In this document: positions 11,701 through 24,900 of the stretch, piece by piece
Layout of the letters: every line of letters starts with the position of its first letter
Position numbering within the stretch: position 1 is the first letter of the stretch
DNA from: Bolinopsis microptera
Lineage: Eukaryota > Ctenophora > Tentaculata > Lobata > Bolinopsidae
Direction of reading: 5' to 3'
DNA length: 60,000 nt
NCBI RefSeq assembly: GCF_026151205.1
Contig: NC_087072.1
Location: forward strand, 16,757,669 to 16,817,668
Notes under the pieces: generated by a model
The model's database searches: none
What the model saw: the letters and a program-made list of their open reading frames with translations, nothing else
Told to the model about the DNA's origin: nothing
Program-made: the position numbers and the translations under genes

Positions 11701-12584
11701 TATTCGATTTTGTAACTGGATATGGTTCGTTAGTCACACTTTATTGTCTCTTAAAATGATTTCATAACGATGACCCAATATTATTTCAGCTGTCAGTTCA
11801 ACACCCAAAAATGTCACTACTGATACCGACCAGACCTTAACTTGTACTATCGGAGGACTAGACGCCAATCATGCTGTTACAGTGACTTGGAACGATCCTA
11901 ATGGAGCAGAAGTACTAAGCTCAGATACTACCAACTACAAATTAGATCTAGGAACAGTTGAAGAGAGAAGTATTCAAAACGCACAACTAACCATCAAAAA
12001 AGCCAAAATGGCAGCTTATGCCGAGGAAACATCCTTCACTTACAAGTGCTCTGTGACGTCAACACAGTATTCGGACTCCCCTTCATCTGACCAAGATGTT
12101 GTGGCTAACGTAGAACCACGTAAGGTTCCATACTCGATTTAGCTTTCATATGTCCATGCTCTATGACGCGCCAACCTTGACTGATCGAGTCGCTGTTTAA
12201 CTTTATTTTTGCAGATGAGGAGAGACGAGGCATACAAACGAGTGCAATAATTGGAGCAGCTATAGGAGGAGTTATATTAGTATTCGGTGCAGCTGGCTTT
12301 GCGTTTGCTATATTTAAGAAAACAGCAGTGTAAGTGTTGAAACTTATTCGATGTTTTTCTAGCCATTACCAGTTCGAAAGATTTTACGCTTCATATTTTA
12401 AACCTGATATTTGAGAGCATAGCGTTCATTCATATCGTCATATAATTCTCTTATCTAACACAATTGTAAATTATTCTAAATTAACTAAATTTTCAGGAAA
12501 GTGGGTGCAGCAGCCATAGAAGTAACTTATGAGGGAAGTGCCGGGACAGTTCATACAAACCCTCACAATTTTGCTGGAAATTAA
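8782..12584 (+). CDS. Ig-like type I membrane receptor, complete
   Basis: Exons 8782-8848, 9281-9625, 9929-10264, 10422-10727, 11008-11640, 11790-12119, 12215-12329, 12497-12584; phases agree throughout and give 739 aa. Exon 1 is a signal peptide (MSNISYVN then a hydrophobic run). Exon 2 is an N-terminal Ig-like domain (VSCQI, VEWKL, FTCVV). Exons 3 to 6 give B, A, B+A fused, and B domains like those at 1-3221. Exon 7 has HEERRG, then a Gly/Ala/Val/Ile TM helix and FKK. Exon 8 is a short tail with one ITYE/VTYE-like tyrosine and a TAA at 12582-12584. Likely a surface adhesion or recognition receptor. The B+A fusion in exon 5 lost an intron that the paralogous gene keeps. Candidate polyA signal ATTAAA near 12649. 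I do not recognise a named orthologue. Confidence 0.85.
10734..10756 (+). repeat. (TC)n microsatellite at a splice donor
   Basis: TC dinucleotide run beginning six bases into the intron after exon 4 of the complete Ig receptor gene (donor at 10728). Confidence 0.9.
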
Positions 12585-12998
12585 TCCTCTTGGAAGGTTG
12601 AAATGTTGGTATTGGTAAAATTAATATGGTATATTTCGTGACCTTATGATTAAATATGACCCGATTTTGTGAACAAGCTCTTTTTAACTCTCCACTGCCA
12701 ATTTCTAAATTTCTAATTGCAGCTTGGGCCAGTGTAGTGGGTACGTTTCGTATTTCAATATTTGTTGATTTTTATAAATTGTATTAATTTATAGTAATTG
12801 AAAATATTTAGACCTCTTTCATTGGCAGTTATAGGAGTTAAAGTTTAAACTCTAGTTTTATAAGTATTCAGAAAATATTGTATATAACAAGATATGATGC
12901 ACACATCACTCATCGGCTGACCTTCAAGGCTCATATTATTTACTTTAATCGAAAGTTTATATAATGAAAATGATGAAGATTTAGAGAAATAACAATAC
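12585..12998. other. gap between Ig gene 3' end and last visible ferlin exon
   Basis: Holds the 3' UTR of the Ig gene (+) and sequence just past the last ferlin exon (-), which ends in a good donor (AAG|GTATTG). No further ferlin exon was found here or anywhere to the left. Confidence 0.5.
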
Positions 12999-15900
12999 CT
13001 TGTACATTCCGGTGTAAGGATCCTTTTCATCGTCCTCATCCTCGTCAGGATCCCCACCCAGCTTCTCCGTTCTCAACATGTTGAACTGAGGAAGTTAAAT
13101 TATTTATCACGCATAACTTAATTACTTGTTAATCAATCCTTCTGTGCCTTTTTAGCTTATTCGTAGTTTCAATGACTAACTAATGGTTAATGTGTCCCTT
13201 CATTAGTTAGCAATAGTAACCGCTAGGTGCAGATTTTACCATAGAGTTAGGCCCAGCGGTGGCTTTTACAATCCGCACAACTAATTTTCGAGCGCTGTTG
13301 GATAGACGTCCGCGACCCTCTTTCCAAACGATTTGTAAAACTGATGAATGCGATCGGGCGTGGTCAGTGATTGTAGATATAGAGTATATGACGATATACG
13401 GTGTACTGTTTTCTGGGTCACACATGCACATGCGATATAACGTGCATGGCGATATAAATTGTCTGACGGTATACAGTGCGCAAATCTTATCCTAAACTTA
13501 ACCACAGCAAGGACGCCAACACATTGCCAAACAGAAACTGACGGACTAGTGCGATGATAAAGTGAGCACAGAGACTCACAGTCTGACGATCCAACTTAAC
13601 CTTTGTCAGGGACAACTCTAGTTAGTAGCTGCAGTGCAGACTTTCCAAATCAGTGATGGCGGCAATGCTCGATGCTCACTAATGATCAGCGGATAATAAC
13701 GATTATAATAACTTAATAACGAAGCTGCGTCAAGGACATATGTTAATATGGGACGGTTTTGCTTTATAAGAATTAGGAAGCTCACAACAACAACAACGTG
13801 CAGGCATAGTTGGTTCGTGCGTCAATTTTTCGGGATAAGTGTATTATGATTTTTTTCGTGCGTTAAAGTGCTTTAAATTGCGTCTGCCTTAAATCTTGCA
13901 GGCGATCCTATAGGTTTGGATAAACGATTAAAATGACCTTCATTAGCTCGATTTAACCAACTTAGTGAACTTAGCAAGGGATAGACTAGGATGAAGGAGT
14001 TTATTTACTATGAGACATATTGAACGGAGGAGTCTTAGAAAGCGTAAATAGGCCAGCACATTATTGAGCCTCTTTATGTGCTCTTTCGTTTATAGATGTT
14101 ATTATTAATTATATATTATAAGCTTCTGAAGACTTAACGTGTCATTTAATACTTTATAACATACATTTTAAACTTATTACAACACTACAAATTTATTACA
14201 TTTATTGAGAATTATGTAATGAAACGCGATGGAAGTATTTTAAGCGGGCATATCCTGTCCAAACCCAGGATGCACGACATAAAGAATTCGTTTTAACTTG
14301 TTTGCATGAAAAGCATTAAATTTAATATTATATATTTAGTGGACAGTAAATAAATATTGAAGATTCCCGATTGCAATTGGGCACGATCGAAAGTCGAAAC
14401 CATCTAAAATAGCTACTGTATGGCCGAGCAATATGTGGATTCTTGACTATGGCCGATGGTATGTGCATTGTATAAGTTTGTTTGGTAAAAAGTGGGTATC
14501 TAAAAGTACGTGAATTTAAGTCGTTTCGTGCGTAAATCACTAAATTGCGTTGTGTTTTAAAAGTTCGCAGTGCGCACGAACAAACAATGGGTGCAGGGTC
14601 TGTTGTACAGTGCAATTAAGGACCCAATGTTGGCCATTATGACCCAGGTTATTAACTTAATCTGTTTGACTTGCTATTTACTGACCTTATTTGAACGGTC
14701 ACCATCAACCTAGGGGATTTGTTTAATTGTACTAATTAAGTTTACTTTTACATTAAATAGAACATTTGCACGTTAGAAATACTAGCAGGAACCCGTCTAA
14801 CCCTAAAGTGGTGTCAAATCTTAAAAGACTAAAATAATTATTATCTATTTAATTCGCGTTTTTGACACCACTTGGGGAGCCAAATTTTGAACACTAAAAT
14901 TCTTATTTCTTGGCCAATTTTTTATTTTTTCATGCTGATTTGAAGGCCAAAAAGTTTAAGTTGTATATCTTTTAAGGTTTTCGGCGGAAAGTCGTGCTAA
15001 AGTTGATGCCGTGGTGTCAGTAAAATAGTACGGAAAACATATACCTTATCGGACCTTATTTGGACGGACATTACTTGAACGCTGGAGGCCCTAGCGTTCA
15101 TCTTAATGTCCGTCCAAGTTAAAGTCCGTTGAAATGTTTTCAAAAACTTTTCCATTTCGAACTTTTTACCCAGAATATGACAACTATGAGAACTTTATTG
15201 TGCCGTAAGTTAACGACGGAAAGGTTCTCCTTGGTCTGCCGGAGGCACAGAAAACTCTACTAGTATATGATGTTTTCAAGGGTCACTTGGAGGAAAAAGT
15301 CGACGAGTTCATATTACTGAGGGGATTAATGAAACAGTGCTAGGAAAGCTCCACGTGATGTTAAGGTTAACCTAAAGTTGTCTAAGATAAAAACCACTTC
15401 ACGCCGAATGGCTTGTAAAAGTTAACACTGAAATGCAGGACCGGGGTAGTTTGATAAAAAAGGTTTCCACAAAGCTAGAAATCACTGATGCTTGTTTAAG
15501 CATGGACTATTTCATGCACGAAAACCTATTTAATGAAGATGATATGTGATATTAGACACTAGCGCTGATCATGTACACATATTTTAACATATTTACTGCT
15601 TAATGACTGCTATTCTTACTTACTGTATAAAAAATGGATTAAAAATCATTTGCTGAAATTTAAAAAAGTCAAAAATTGAAAAAAATTCGGATTTTTGATG
15701 GTTTTGAATGCCTTCGAGCGTTCATATTAATGTCCGTTCACAATTATGTCCGTTCATGTAATGTCCGTCCAAATAAGGTCCGATAAGGTATCGTCTCGCT
15801 TTATATATAGTAATATTGTTTTAGTCAGCTTCTTTTACCAAATTGGTGGGAAAAAGTCAATAACGACACCCGAAAGATGACTTTATGAAATTAATTACAA

Positions 15901-18900
15901 ATGACAGGAGAAGAAATCATTTATGCTTGCATTTGAATCCCTGCTCCATTAAATCATATCCAGGTACAGGATATAGGATAGCCTCGAACAACTCCATTTC
16001 AAATTTGTGGAACCTCTTAATTACTTAAATACTAAATTAATTACTCGATTGTCAAGTATTTTTAGGATGACTCGAAGCAAAGATTCAGCAGATGAAGATG
16101 AACCTCAACATGAACCAATTCTTAAGGAAATGGCGTTTCGGATTTTCATGGTGAGCTGGTTGAATTTATTAAAATATTTGAACGTCTTTTAGAAATGTTT
16201 TACTTTGTAGTTATACCAAAATATGAATTTTTGATCAACAATAAACTCACAAATAAATATTTTTCAGTTGGAGAGAAAACTAGGGGTTTACATGCGATCA
16301 GTGGACAGATACAGGGTTATAGTGGAGGAGATGACGAACTGTAACTCAGTTCCAATTAGAATTAAACTCGGGGAGGCTCTGAAATCAGTGGAAAGATATC
16401 GACTTATAGTCGGGGAAATAAAGGACACGGCCGGCTTACCAAAACAACTATTTAAAAAACCCCAAGAAAACCTGGACAATGCAAGTTTGCAGCGAGAGTA
16501 GCACCGCGAAAGTTCGACAGAGAGAAGAGTTGATATTTAATTAATTAATTAATAAGTTAATTAATCTAAGTTGAATGAACATTGTATGATGCCGAAAATA
16601 ATAATATGAAGCTCTTGATTAACTTTGTATAGTTGCTGATTAATTACAAATGAGTTCATTAACCGAATTGTTCTGTATGCAAAATCTACTTGGGCTCACA
16701 ATATATTATATTATTATAGTATTAGTAGGGCTCACAATAGCCTTTTACTAGCCTGTTATCACACAATTTATAAAATGTTGAAGTGTAGAGCTATAATGGA
16801 GGTCGCGCTTGCCAGCACTGCAATTCGACTAAAATTAAAAATCTGAAGTTGTTCACGGTATTGCCTCAAGCACGAAACTTAAGAGATGTAAACAATATGG
16901 AAAATGAATGACAGGCGATGCGGAAGTATGATGAGGAAGTATGATGGCAGTACCTGCTGAATAGAATCACTGAAGTTGTTGAAGTAAAGTTCGATCTCCT
17001 TCTCGTAAACCACCAATAGAGGCAGCTCGTGTTTCTTGAAAGTTTTGTAGATGAGCTTGTTGCCCTGCATGGCGTAGTACCGGGACCACCAGTACATGGA
17101 CAGAAACTCCCAATCATCTGATTCGTCTATTATAGGGATAGGGCCCGGCTGAGGAAACTACTTTAGAATTTGTGTAATTTGAATACATTATTGCAGGAGT
17201 GTTATATTAAGGGTGAACAAATTCACAACACACACACGCACATTCACACGCGCACATTCAGTAAAATTGATATAGATCTGAGAAAATTCCTCATTTGCAA
17301 TACTGACTGGAGCTAGAGGTTTCTTGGTAGCGAAGCAGCAGCAGTTGCAGCAGCCCTCTTCTTCCTCCTCCTCTATCACTATCACTGTCTCTGTTTCCGT
17401 TACTGATATCGACTCTGCGTTCTCGGGGGTTCCTGAAAATACATATGTTTAGTCATTCGTGAGCTTTTGAAACATCAAGTAAATCCGATTGAAACTGCAC
17501 ATTTAAATAATACAGATTTAACTTGATACATACCTTCTGATTCCTCAGTAGTGGAACTTCCCTCCAGTTCAGCGGCTGCTAACTTCTTCTTCAGATACTC
17601 CGGGTCGTACTGAGAGAACGACTTAAGTACATACTTTCCCACAAGTGGTGAGAAACCGTTAGCTCTCTGATCCAGTAGTCTGATGTTTATTGGTGGCTTG
17701 TATGTGAATCCTTGGGGGAGCAGCTGAAACGTTCAGAGGTCAGAAACGGTTAGTCTACCGGAAAAGATGACCGAACATGGGGAATATTTGTTTGGCGAGG
17801 GGCCAGGCATCAACTGGCAAGAGATCGAAAATTCACCAAGAAGTATGTTGTAGCAGAAAATTGAAGACTCACCACGTCAAAATAGTGTGAAGTTTGAGGG
17901 AAGTTAGGCAGATTAACAAGATCAGGAATCTTAGGTAATGTTAGCATAGCCCCTCCGCACTCAATCTCCAGCAAGGGGTTGTCTATAGGTTTCTTGGCCC
18001 AGAACTTGAGATGTCTCAATCCCCAACTTAGCACCTCTACCCTAGTGTTTTTAAGAATGGGTCTGATGCCTGGCGGCACTTGATATCCGTTACCACTCGG
18101 GTGTCTGGGTGGATCGAAGGGTATATCTTCAGGCTCTTCTGATATATCAGTATCCGTCTGGCCTTTCTTTTTGGTCTTCTTTTGTTCCTCCGCTACTGGC
18201 TCAGGTTTGCTAGTCTGAAAGGATATTTTTAGACATTTTGCTTAATACATAACATTAGATTTAACAAGATGCGGAAACCAAACTCATATAATAAATAAAT
18301 AGTGTTATCAGCCTTTTACCCAGAATATTTCGAAAGCAGCTAGAACATCACCAGCATTTTCACCATTCTTGACAATAGGTATCCACTTCAACTTGACAGG
18401 ATCGTAAGGCTTTCCGAAAGACTCATGTGGCATTCCCGTTACTGTTCCTAGATGCTCATCACCCTGTAACAATTGTTGTTCTGCAATCGTTGTCTCAAGA
18501 AGTAGTGATAAGATTGAAGGAATCATGACCAATGATAAAATCATATGATCGATCTTCTCAATATTCGATATCAATCAAATCGAGAGAAATCATAAAAGTG
18601 TAAATGAATTAGATTGGCGATGAAACGAGAGACTAACCAGGGGACCACGATGGTAGACGTTGATAGTGACCTGTGGTAGAGCTTGCTTGATTTCCCTGAT
18701 TTTTCCAACAATAGAGATGTCCTTGAAGACCATGGTTTGGTCCCAGCACGGGGAGAGTTGCTGCCAGATCGTCACCGTATTCTGGGTCTGTCTAGCTACA
18801 CTTACACAGCAAAACGTGTCTGCAGATTAAGAAGGAGTCGGTTCATTTCTATATTAAACACAGCTCATCCTTTTGTATCAGAAAATAATCTTTCAAAAAG

Positions 18901-21900
18901 AGACCCTTGTAAGCTATAATATTTGCATTATGCACAGATAACGAGTTATTTTGTTTTTGTCCAGTGTCCACGAAAGGAAAGTGCTTGAATTGCTAACTTA
19001 CTGCAATAGCCGCTGACATCAGGACTACTGAGGGCTCTACCGGAATAAACATGAGTCCTCACTTCAAAGAAGTGTTTATCCGGGAAATTTATCAGAATTT
19101 GCGCTGGAACCTTGACCTTCTGGTTATTCAACACCATTGTGAAAGTGATCGGTCCTGAGTAGTTCAACATTTTAACAAGTAAGATATCGAGGGCATGAAA
19201 CCATAAAAACAGATGTGTTCCGGTATTTAGTTGGAGGTAATACAATTAGGTTGTAACAAGAAGATAACCATTTGTCAGAACAAAAGAAAGAAGATCTAAC
19301 CAAACTTGAAAGAGTCGAGCTGGCGGCGGTATCGTCTTCTCCTGACGATATCTGAGCCCATCTCTCCGCTGTGGAACTTAGTTGTGAACATTTTAGCGTA
19401 CTCCCAGCCACCTGTCTTCTCAACACTCTCCTAAGGGACGTTTTTTATCAATTTGGCAAAAAGGAGCCTAGAATAACTACAATATCATTGTTCTTACGTT
19501 GTAATTGCATATTCGAAGATATGATTAAAAACCTCTCATGTTAAATCTTACTTGTATAGTCAGAACTCTACTAGCACCAACTTTCACTCTGCTCCGTAGC
19601 CATAGTCTTCTCCGACACAGGTGATATGACTTGGCACTTGAACAGTAATCGCTAGAGTCGGGGTCCAATGCGTATTGGTATCCTGTGATTGAGCACAACT
19701 TTATTTACTTTCAATTAATTTCAACGATGATCGAATGTGAACCAACGTTGATTGATTAAGTCATTCCCGAAAGCTACAAATATCACTATCAAGGAACCCC
19801 AGCGGGGAGAAGAGGAACCCCAGCGGGAAGAAGAGGAACCCCAGCGGGAAGAAGAGGAACCCCAGCGGGGAGAAGACGAACCCCAGCGGGGAGAAGAGGA
19901 CCCCAGCGGGGAGGAGAGGACCCCCAGCGGGGAGAAGAGGAACCCCAGCGGGGAGAAGAGGACCCCAGCGGGGAGAAGAGGACCCCAGCGGGGAGAAAAG
20001 GAACCCCAGCGGGGAGAAGAGGAACCCCAGCGGGGAGAAGAGCAACCCCAGCGGGGAAAAGAGGAACCCCAGCGGGGAGAAGAGGAACCCCAGCGGGGAG
20101 AAGAGGAATCCCAGCGGGGAGAAGAGGAATCCCAGCGGGGAGGAGAGGAACCCCAGCGGGGAGAAGAAAAACCCCAGTGGGGAGAAGAGGAACCCCAGCG
20201 GGGAGAAGAGGAACCACAGCGGGGAGAAAAGGAACCCCAGCGGGAGAAGATGAACCCCAGCGGGGAGGATGTTTTTAACGTACCTTCCACGTCCCCAGGT
20301 GACATGGTGTCCACATGCCAGTCTACTGTTACCTCCCATCCCTCAGGGTTCTCAACTTCATCTCGCGGTATTGTCAGCTCCATTCTCTGGAAAGTTCGGA
20401 TGATGAAATGGTTTTATTGATGGACAATAAATAATTATTTCCTTACCTTGAGCTACCACGCGAATGAAATTTGTCACGTTTTCCGACCCTATGAACAAAC
20501 TCCTACTAAAGGCACTTATATATATATTACACTGAGAGGTATTTTGGATTTAGATTTATGAATACTCAATGATGTCAAAGACTAACCGAATTCATCCAGA
20601 AGAGTAAAGGATTAGACCAGTCGTCCCCGATCTCAATAGTCTGTACCTCGAACACTTCGTCTGTGTAAGAGTTCAGACCAAAATCTTCACCCACGATGGA
20701 ACTGAAGAGTGTAAACAACAAATTGTTAATGTTTAGGTAATGTTTTAATAATGAAATTATAAGATCTCATCACTTAAAGTGGATGTAAATTTCAAACGAG
20801 CAACTGAAGCCTCTAGCCTCTTCTCACCTGAAGTCTGGAGTGACAGCCCATTCACTGACCCAGAACCAGCCATTGGGAGGTTCGAAGTTTATCTTGGGGA
20901 GAGCTAGCAGACCATTTACATCAGAGAATCCAGGTCTCTGGAGGCCCTTACTCGTCCAGTTACCTGCACCCATAACTGCTTGATTCTCATACTGAGGAAG
21001 GTACCATCAGAACCAGTTCGACACTTGAAGTGAGTAACAACCGCAAGTAACTTAATATTGGCTTCTGAAAGCCCTGATAAATTATCAAAATGCAAATACT
21101 CTAAAGTTAGACTGACGGTTTCTGCAAAGGCAGTGTAGGTGCCACCGTAAGGTACCCGCCACTTGTAGTACTGGTCTAGGGAACCAAACCAAATGTAACA
21201 CTTCATGAGAGTAGCAATGGAGGAACCGTCCCCTCCGACGTACTGATGGAACAACATTGATTTATGGCTTACTTGAAGACGAGATATCGTTATTTTGATA
21301 AATGTCGAGGGGAAATAACACCAACTCCAGTCAAGGGTTTCACAGATACTTACAGGGCTGACGAACATTAAAAATTATATATTGATCAACCAACATAACA
21401 CATAACAACAAGGTAACATTATGCATACACTCTAACACTCTAACACTCTAACAGTACCTGGAAGGGGATGTGTCTGGTTGAGCCGCTGAATTTCCCTTTA
21501 GCCACATTAGACTCAAGGAACCAATGTATGGGAGCCTTGTAGTATCCGATCTTAATATTTTTCATTATCATCCATATAACGACGTCAGGAATGTCAGTTT
21601 GGGGCTCCTCGCAAATAACACCAACTGTATAATGTTCAGGTTAAATCAAACATACGTGATACAGTGAAACCGTGAGCTATCTAATGTAAAAGATTGATTG
21701 GTCTTCATTTTCACCCTGACGTAAACCAAAACCTAAATCATATCTCTTAGACGACGACAAGACTCACTAGAGTCTAGACTGGCAACAGCCGGGAAACGAC
21801 AAAATGGGGCAAAAGATCGACCGGGCTGTTATATTGTCCCAAAAGAGGTTATAAAATGTAAACACCTTTCTCCAAAGCAAGAAGCATTTCATTGTAAAAG

Positions 21901-24900
21901 TCTCTAGAAGGGTTCACATCTTTGATCATCCTCCCTAACTTAACAATTAACTCATCCATCCTAAATCTCCTGAGAGCCTTGAGTCTCTTATCCAGCTCGT
22001 TACAATGATCTGGTAGCTCGGGCAGATCTAACTTGAGGTTGTCTATCAGGGTTTTTAAAGAGTTCTTCATCTTGCTCTTGATGGTCCTGTCTGTTAGCTC
22101 CAGCTGAATCGCGTCGTCCACATCTGCAATGTCAGCTTCCTGAATATTGTGCACGATTAATCGTTATTAACGATAGAAAAGAACGCGTTGGTTATCAATC
22201 GACGGGCGTAATATCTGGTAATTGAGCTGATAATTTGCAAAATAATATTCTAAATTAATATCAAAACCCCGGGGTCAACTTACAAACTTGTCATATATTC
22301 TCTGAAGCAGATTAAGAGTCTCGAGCCTGAAGATGACATCCTCCCACTCACAGACGACCAGAGCAGCTGGGGCTCCTGCATCCCAGTTTAGATAGTAGTA
22401 CCGGGTACTGTCGAACAGGGGTTGGGTGGGCTGTGTGTTGGAGTTGGTTCTGTCTACCGACATGCTATTTGCATTACCAAACTCCCCGCAAGACACCTGA
22501 TGTATTGTTACTTTCTTCATCATGTTCAGTTACCTCAGCTACAAATGTTTTATCAAATGCTTCTTGATTCTGACACCTTTACTAGGATAACCACTTCCCC
22601 TAACGCCCATTTCATCTTTTTATAAATTATCATTTCTCAAAATGTTGAAATATAGGGCGCACCTCAAACGTTACCACACTGTCCGCCTTCTCGATCATAG
22701 TGGCCTCCAAACAACACGCAGCAATGACAAACTTGGTCCTGTTCAAGTATCTCTCACTCTTGGCTTTGGCATCAGGGGCACTGGGCTGCACTCTACACGT
22801 CACTCCCACTGAGTAACTGGGTTTCGTGAATATCTCCATAAACATCCTGCCTCGGAAACCTATGCCTGAGGGGGAATTGCTGGTTTTAATCGATAAATAT
22901 TGTAGACTGGACACACAATAAAGCAAAAAACGAGTAAAAATGAACGTTTGAGAAATAGGCAATGCTGAATTAAGGGTTTTTGGAATATTGATGAACTTAC
23001 CAGGCACCCATCCATCGTTGAGGTACTGGAGTTGCTCGTTATACTCTGTTATTTCTCTGGGAGCTCCACTGAAGTTGATGAAGCAAGGACCGAATGTGGG
23101 GTCGAACCCAATGTCGTCTTGAGAGGAGTAGGAGATGGAGGATAACTTGAGGAAGTAGGTGGCGATTATGTCGTCGTCTCCATCCAAGTCTCGGTCCACT
23201 AGACGGATTATCAGGGTATCGGTCACAGTAGGGACCTGATGATGTCAGATTGTGAAGAGTTTGTGGCAACTCGGTAATGAACGCGAGAAGATCGCTTGAA
23301 CCATACATTGATACATTACCGAAAATGATTTGATAGTTTATAGTAAGCTTCTTTATTGCGCCCTTCGAATAACTGAGCTATTAAGACCCCCTTGACAATT
23401 AAGCCAATGTCTGTCTAACCTCTATATTGTAGATGATGTCCTGGAAGAAAACAGGGTTGTACTCCGCGTACATGAGGTCAGTCAGTCCTTCCACACCGCT
23501 ATAGCTCACAGCAACGTAAGGGTCCGACAAAGCTAGCCGCTGTAGAGTCTCGTTTTCTGAGACAGCATCATCTGCAGACACTGAAACACAAGGTTATATT
23601 TACAACTACTTTGGGTAGTGAAAACAAGACATTGACAGAGTTCTGGACAACAAATAAGTAAACTTTCTGTTGAAGACATTATGTACTCACTGGGAGCGAC
23701 ATCCTCGCAGTGTAGTATTCTAACTACTAGTCTCTGGTATTGAGCGTTCACCTCACTGGGCCTCATCACGTTCCTTATAGTAGGTTAAATAAAACAGGTT
23801 ATCCAGTCGAATTCAACAACACGATGATACTTGTACCTTAACCTATAATTTCACTCAGCTCCAAGGCTGTAGAAATTTGTTTATGGGATATAGCGCGATT
23901 GAAACCGAACTGAAAAGGTTATGCCATCAGGAGACATACAATACTATCGACTTGTTATTTGTATCATGTCGTCAAGTACTTACGAGAATACGTTGAGCAG
24001 GAGAGGTTCAACTTGGGGAGGTGCCAACAGTTTTTGTCCCGATGCCATTATGCTCATGGACAGGTTCACAAACCCCTGGGAGAAGTTTAAGTGACTGTGT
24101 ATGATTTAGAAGAACAACAATTGTTTGTTCGAGAAAAGACCTAGATCATGTCGACCATTTTCGATATTGACAAGTTTGATAGGAAAATAAGACTTTCTGG
24201 ACGTAAGTTAAAGTATTAAAAACTACGTATAAACCTTGATATTTTTAGGTGATTCAGTAGGGTGTGTGATGATTAGCCACTTGCGGAACATGGTTCTACA
24301 AGCGTCATTTGAGAGGTACCCTGGTTCGTCCCATCCAATAGGGTCACTTTGGAACGCCGTCATCATCACAAACTGCATACATGATGTTTGGTCAATCCAA
24401 TCAAATATAAATTGAATGCTTGTGTGATAGAGTACTCCCCCTCTATACGTATAAGAGTTATACCAATTACTGCTAGAATAGGTTTCATAGGCAGAACTGA
24501 GCAAATAATTTCGAAACAAGGAATTAAGCAGATAAGCTATATCGTGCTATAATATATATAGTCTATATATATACTCACCTTAAATTCCCCCACTAAAGAA
24601 GCGTCATCTAGCCTCAAAGTGTTCAGTACTCTTAAATGCACTACATCTTTTGCTATCTCAAAGGGTGAGCTGTATGTTACGAATGATATCGCCTGGAAAG
24701 GATATATTTGTTTACCTTCCTCGTTAATATCATGGCGGCTCAATTTATGACCGTTATTGATATAAATATTGACCATTAAGAATACAGCGGGATGCCCGAA
24801 AAACAGCCGCATTTAAATGGTGACTACCCCTTCCTTCGATATATCTGATTGCCGCAAGAAAATGTATGATTTTTCTCAAATATTCTAGATTTTTGGCGCA

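Noticed and set aside
19721-20420. Long open frames on both strands (up to ~220 codons)
   Set aside because: They are the 21-bp minisatellite read in frame. The true coding part on minus is ferlin exon 20386-20284, which ends in a donor before the repeat.
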